NCBI GenBank assembly: GCA_028876695.1 | Contig: JAGWRH010000272.1 | Coordinates: 1 to 8,267, forward strand | Reading direction: 5' to 3' | Source of the DNA: Acidobacteriota bacterium | Lineage (GTDB): Bacteria > Acidobacteriota > Terriglobia > Acidiferrales > UBA7541 | DNA: 8,267 bases | Shown here: one piece after another, positions 5,779-8,267 of the stretch | Position numbering within the stretch: the stretch's first letter is position 1 | Layout of the letters: every line of letters begins with the position of its first letter | Translations under genes and position numbers: made by a program | The notes under the pieces: model-generated | Seen by the model: only the letters and a program-made list of their open reading frames with translations | The model's database searches: none | What the model was told of the DNA's origin: nothing

Positions 5779-5814
5779 AATCCTGCCTTGCTTCGGCCGG
5801 TCTATGCTAGGATT
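5779..5814 (+). promoter_or_regulatory. Hairpin that could hide the pyrR ribosome binding site
   Basis: AATCCT (5779-5784) is the exact complement of AGGATT (5809-5814), and GC (5785-5786) can pair with GC (5806-5807) across a one-base bulge. AGGATT contains the only Shine-Dalgarno-like AGGA (5809-5812) before the pyrR ATG at 5824. Pairing would block ribosome access, so translation of pyrR may be controlled here, possibly by PyrR itself. I do not see the Bacillus PyrR-binding loop consensus. Confidence 0.35.
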
Positions 5815-5823
5815 AAGCGCCCG

Positions 5824-6372
5824 ATGCGCGTCGTTGAAAAGAGGCAGCTCCTCTCCGCCGACGAAATCAGCCGCACCCTCAAGCGGCTTGCCCATGAAAT
5901 TCTCGAAAAAAGCGCCGGAAGCGGCGACCTGGCCCTCCTCGGAGTGCGTCGCCGCGGCGTGCCGCTGGCGCAGCGCCTGGCCAGGCTGATGGACGAATCC
6001 GCGAACGTGGACGTTCCCGTCGGCACGCTTGATATCACGCTGTATCGCGACGATCTTTCCACCGTCGGCCCGCAGCCGGTGCTGCATTCGAGCGACATCG
6101 ACTTCCCGGTCGATGGACGCGATTTGGTGGTCGTGGACGACGTGCTCTACACTGGACGCACCATCCGCGCCGCCATGAACGCGCTGTTTGATCTCGGCCG
6201 GCCGCGGCGCATCCGGCTTTGCGTTCTGATCGATCGCGGCCATCGCGAACTCCCGGTGGAGGCAAGCTTTGTGGGCCGTACGGTGCAGACCAGCGATACG
6301 GAAATTGTCGAAGTTCGCCTCCGTGAAATCGATGGCGAAGAGCGCGTCGTGCTGGTCGATCGCGTCGAGTGA
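5824..6372 (+). CDS. pyrR: Bifunctional pyr operon regulator / uracil phosphoribosyltransferase
   Basis: PyrR binds UMP or UTP and represses pyrimidine synthesis genes at the RNA level; many also have weak uracil phosphoribosyltransferase activity. From ATG 5824 the protein has 182 residues, close to the roughly 180 of Bacillus PyrR. Visible signatures are LTRIAHEM-like LKRLAHEIL, GVRRRGVPLA, DITLYRDDL, the PRPP-binding loop VVVDDVLYTGRT (about 102-113) and LIDRGHREL (about 136-143). The frame is open upstream to a TTG at 5725, but those 33 residues are absent from the family and lack a ribosome binding site. AGGA at 5809-5812 is 11 nt from the chosen ATG. The gene heads pyrR-pyrB-pyrC, with 40 nt to pyrB, so it most likely regulates these genes. 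Confidence 0.92.
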   Translation: MRVVEKRQLLSADEISRTLKRLAHEILEKSAGSGDLALLGVRRRGVPLAQRLARLMDESANVDVPVGTLDITLYRDDLSTVGPQPVLHSSDIDFPVDGRDLVVVDDVLYTGRTIRAAMNALFDLGRPRRIRLCVLIDRGHRELPVEASFVGRTVQTSDTEIVEVRLREIDGEERVVLVDRVE

Positions 6373-6412
6373 TGCCCCGGTGAATTCGAGGAGGCAGCGG
6401 AAAAGGTAACCT

Positions 6413-7384
6413 GTGCTACGGAGCCTGTCACATCTGCTCGGAATCGAAGGACTCACCCGGGACGAGATTCTTTTTATTCTCGATCAGGCCAAGCCATTTC
6501 AGGAATTTCAGCGCAATCCCCTTAAGAAGTTGGCGGCGCTTCGCGGCAAATCCGTGGCTCTGGCGTTTTTCGAATCGTCCACTCGTACGCGCATCAGTTT
6601 TGCCACCGCGGCTGCGCGTCTCGGCGCGGACACCATGAACTTGCAGGCCGAGGCCTCCAGCCTCAAAAAGGGCGAATCGCTCTCCGATACCATCCGCACG
6701 ATCGAGGCCATGCGTCCCGACGGTTTCGTGATCCGCCATAGTTCCTCGGGCGCCGCCGCATTCATCGCCGAGCGCGTGGAGGTTCCCGTCCTGAACGCTG
6801 GCGACGGCACCCACGAGCACCCTACGCAAGCGCTGCTTGACGCGCTCACCATCCGCGATCGCAAAGGCAAGCTCGAAGGCCTGAATATCGCCATTCTCGG
6901 CGACATCATCCACAGCCGCGTGGCGCGCTCGAATATCCATCTTCTCTCCAAATTTGGCGTGCGTATTACGCTCTGCGGCCCGCCCATGTGGGTGCCCCGC
7001 GAATTTGAATCCATGGTTCCCAACATCCGTCGCACCACCTGCATCGAGGAAGCCTTGCGCGACGCCGATATCGTCATGGTCCTCCGCGTCCAAACGGAGC
7101 GCCTCCACGAGCCCGCGCTCGCGCCCGAGGAATACATCCTGCGCTACCAGCTCACCCGCGAACGCCTGCGCCTCGCGCGCCCGGATGCCTTGGTGCTCCA
7201 TCCCGGCCCTATGATTCGCGGACTCGAAATCGATCCGGCCGTTGCCGACGGTCCGCAATCCGCCGTTCTCGAGCAAGTCACCAACGGCCTCGCCGTGCGC
7301 ATGGCGCTGCTCTACCATCTCATTGGCCGCGCGCCTCTCGACGCGCCCCATCCCGCAAAGGATCGCTCGAATGCTTCTGATTAA
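6413..7384 (+). CDS. pyrB: Aspartate carbamoyltransferase catalytic subunit
   Basis: PyrB condenses carbamoyl phosphate with aspartate to N-carbamoylaspartate, the committed step of pyrimidine synthesis. The 323 residues are close to the usual length of about 310. Carbamoyl-phosphate and active-site motifs are FFESSTRTRISF (STRTR at 56-60), SLKKGES (83-89), GDGTHEHPTQALLD (130-143 with H136), SRVARSN (168-174), VLRVQTER (223-230) and HPGP (263-266). The start is GTG at 6413, with AAAAGG ending 6 nt before it; this gives MLRSLSHLLGIEGLT, a normal N-terminus. No regulatory pyrI gene is seen. The end overlaps pyrC by 14 nt, as expected for cotranslated operon genes, and PyrB and PyrC may form a complex as in some bacteria, though the sequence does not show this. 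Confidence 0.96.
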   Translation: MLRSLSHLLGIEGLTRDEILFILDQAKPFQEFQRNPLKKLAALRGKSVALAFFESSTRTRISFATAAARLGADTMNLQAEASSLKKGESLSDTIRTIEAMRPDGFVIRHSSSGAAAFIAERVEVPVLNAGDGTHEHPTQALLDALTIRDRKGKLEGLNIAILGDIIHSRVARSNIHLLSKFGVRITLCGPPMWVPREFESMVPNIRRTTCIEEALRDADIVMVLRVQTERLHEPALAPEEYILRYQLTRERLRLARPDALVLHPGPMIRGLEIDPAVADGPQSAVLEQVTNGLAVRMALLYHLIGRAPLDAPHPAKDRSNASD

Positions 7385-8267
7385 TAACGGCCGCGTTCTC
7401 GATCCGGCCACCAACACCGAAGCCGCGCTCGACGTGCTGCTCGATGGCCAGCGCATCTCTCAAATCGGCGCGAACCTCTCCGCGCCGGGTGCGGAAATCT
7501 TCGACGCATCGGGGCTATTCGTCGCGCCCGGGTTCATCGACTTGCATTGCCACTTGCGCGAGCCCGGCGGCGAACTTTCCGAGACCATCGAAACCGGCAC
7601 GAAGTCCGCCGCGCGCGGAGGATTCACCGCCGTTTGTTGCATGCCCAATACCCGGCCAGTGAACGATCGCGCCTCCGTCACGCGCGGAATCGTCGAACGT
7701 GCCGCCGCAACCGCCAGCGTTCGCGTATGGCCTATCGGTGCCGTTTCCGCCGGCAGCAAGGGCGAGGCCCTCGCCGAAATCGCCGCCATGAAGCAAGCCG
7801 GCATCGTCGCTGTCAGCGACGACGGCAAACCCGTCGCCACCGCGCGCCTGATGCGCCAGGTCATGGAGTATTGCGACGGCCTGAATCTTCCGGTAATCGA
7901 TCACTGTGAAGACGCTTCGCTTTTCGCCGGCGGTGCCATGCGCGAAGGCGCGCAATCCATTCGCCTCGGCATTCCCGGCATTCCTTCGCAGTCGGAATCA
8001 ATCTGTGTCGGCCGCGATGTGGAAGTCGCCTCCATCACACGCGCGCGCCTGCACATCGCGCACATGTCCACGCGTGCGTCGCTTGGTTACGTCCGCGCCG
8101 CGAAAAGGCTCGGCCTGCGCGTCACCTGCGAAGTCACTCCGCATCATTTCACGCTGACCGATGAGGACGTCATCTACGACACGCGCTTCAAAATGAATCC
8201 GCCGCTCGCTTCCCGATCGGATCGCGACGCGCTCGTCGAAGGTCTCGCCGATGGCAGCGTCGAAGCC
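7371..8267 (+). CDS. pyrC: Dihydroorotase, class I (3' end outside the window)
   Basis: PyrC cyclises N-carbamoylaspartate to dihydroorotate, the step after PyrB. The frame is open from ATG 7371 to the window edge, giving 299 residues; about 125 C-terminal residues of a normal enzyme are missing. Metal-binding residues match class I dihydroorotases by position and motif: H59 and H61 in DLHCHLREPG, D151 in SDDGKPV, H178 in DHCED and H231 in AHMST. The last ligand, an aspartate near residue 304, lies just beyond the edge. MPNT at 91-94 and TPHHF at 256-260 are further family marks. The usual valine of HVH is cysteine here. AAAGGA about 8 nt upstream supports the start, which lies within the end of pyrB. 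Confidence 0.95.
   Translation, partial: MLLINNGRVLDPATNTEAALDVLLDGQRISQIGANLSAPGAEIFDASGLFVAPGFIDLHCHLREPGGELSETIETGTKSAARGGFTAVCCMPNTRPVNDRASVTRGIVERAAATASVRVWPIGAVSAGSKGEALAEIAAMKQAGIVAVSDDGKPVATARLMRQVMEYCDGLNLPVIDHCEDASLFAGGAMREGAQSIRLGIPGIPSQSESICVGRDVEVASITRARLHIAHMSTRASLGYVRAAKRLGLRVTCEVTPHHFTLTDEDVIYDTRFKMNPPLASRSDRDALVEGLADGSVEA

Noticed and set aside
5725..5823. N-terminal extension of PyrR from TTG 5725
   Set aside because: The 33 added residues are not part of the PyrR family, and the shorter form has the normal length.
5680..6420. The 9-mer TGTGCTACG found both before pyrR and at the pyrB start
   Set aside because: Two copies of nine bases are too little to claim a shared element; the second spans the pyrB start codon.
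6428..7456. A 342-codon minus-strand open frame across pyrB and the start of pyrC
   Set aside because: It is antisense to pyrB, which has all active-site motifs, and the translation is a low-complexity shadow.

Overview
The window is a GC-rich stretch of bacterial chromosome with closely packed housekeeping genes and no sign of mobile DNA. The source looks like a soil-type bacterium, and Acidobacteriota is my best guess. That guess rests on separate cofG and cofH genes, a single-domain STAS protein of a type I associate with that phylum, and a pyrR-pyrB-pyrC order. It is an inference without a database search.

Layout from left to right. A cofG gene cut by the window edge (1-858, +) overlaps cofH (852-2108, +). 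Together they encode the two radical SAM subunits that make FO, the deazaflavin chromophore of coenzyme F420. A hairpin at 2236-2260 separates them from a convergent minus-strand pair: a small STAS-domain gene (3013-3312) that is upstream of, and probably translationally coupled to, a Crp/Fnr-family regulator (2291-3010). A divergent control region (about 3313-3639) follows, rich in dyad symmetry. Next come pfkA (3640-4608, +) and a tandem universal stress protein (4775-5662, +). The pyrimidine genes pyrR (5824-6372), pyrB (6413-7384) and pyrC (7371 to the right edge, incomplete) close the window.

The most notable pattern is regulatory. The Crp/Fnr protein has a CRP-type recognition helix. 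The exact palindrome GTGA-N6-TCAC, the core of a CRP box, occurs four times, and I see it only in two intergenic regions: two copies between the STAS gene and pfkA, and two 22 bp apart before the stress-protein gene. This suggests a small local regulon of the regulator operon, glycolytic phosphofructokinase and the stress protein. The regulator also has an N-terminal cysteine cluster and lacks cAMP-binding residues, so a redox or gas signal is plausible. Next to one box lies a second operator-like array of repeats with a 20-nt period.

The pyr genes encode early pyrimidine synthesis plus its regulator PyrR. The pyrR leader can fold so that its likely ribosome binding site is paired. I found no tRNA, rRNA, CRISPR array, insertion sequence or phage gene. 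Nothing here is clearly a new system; the regulatory regions are the most worthwhile targets.
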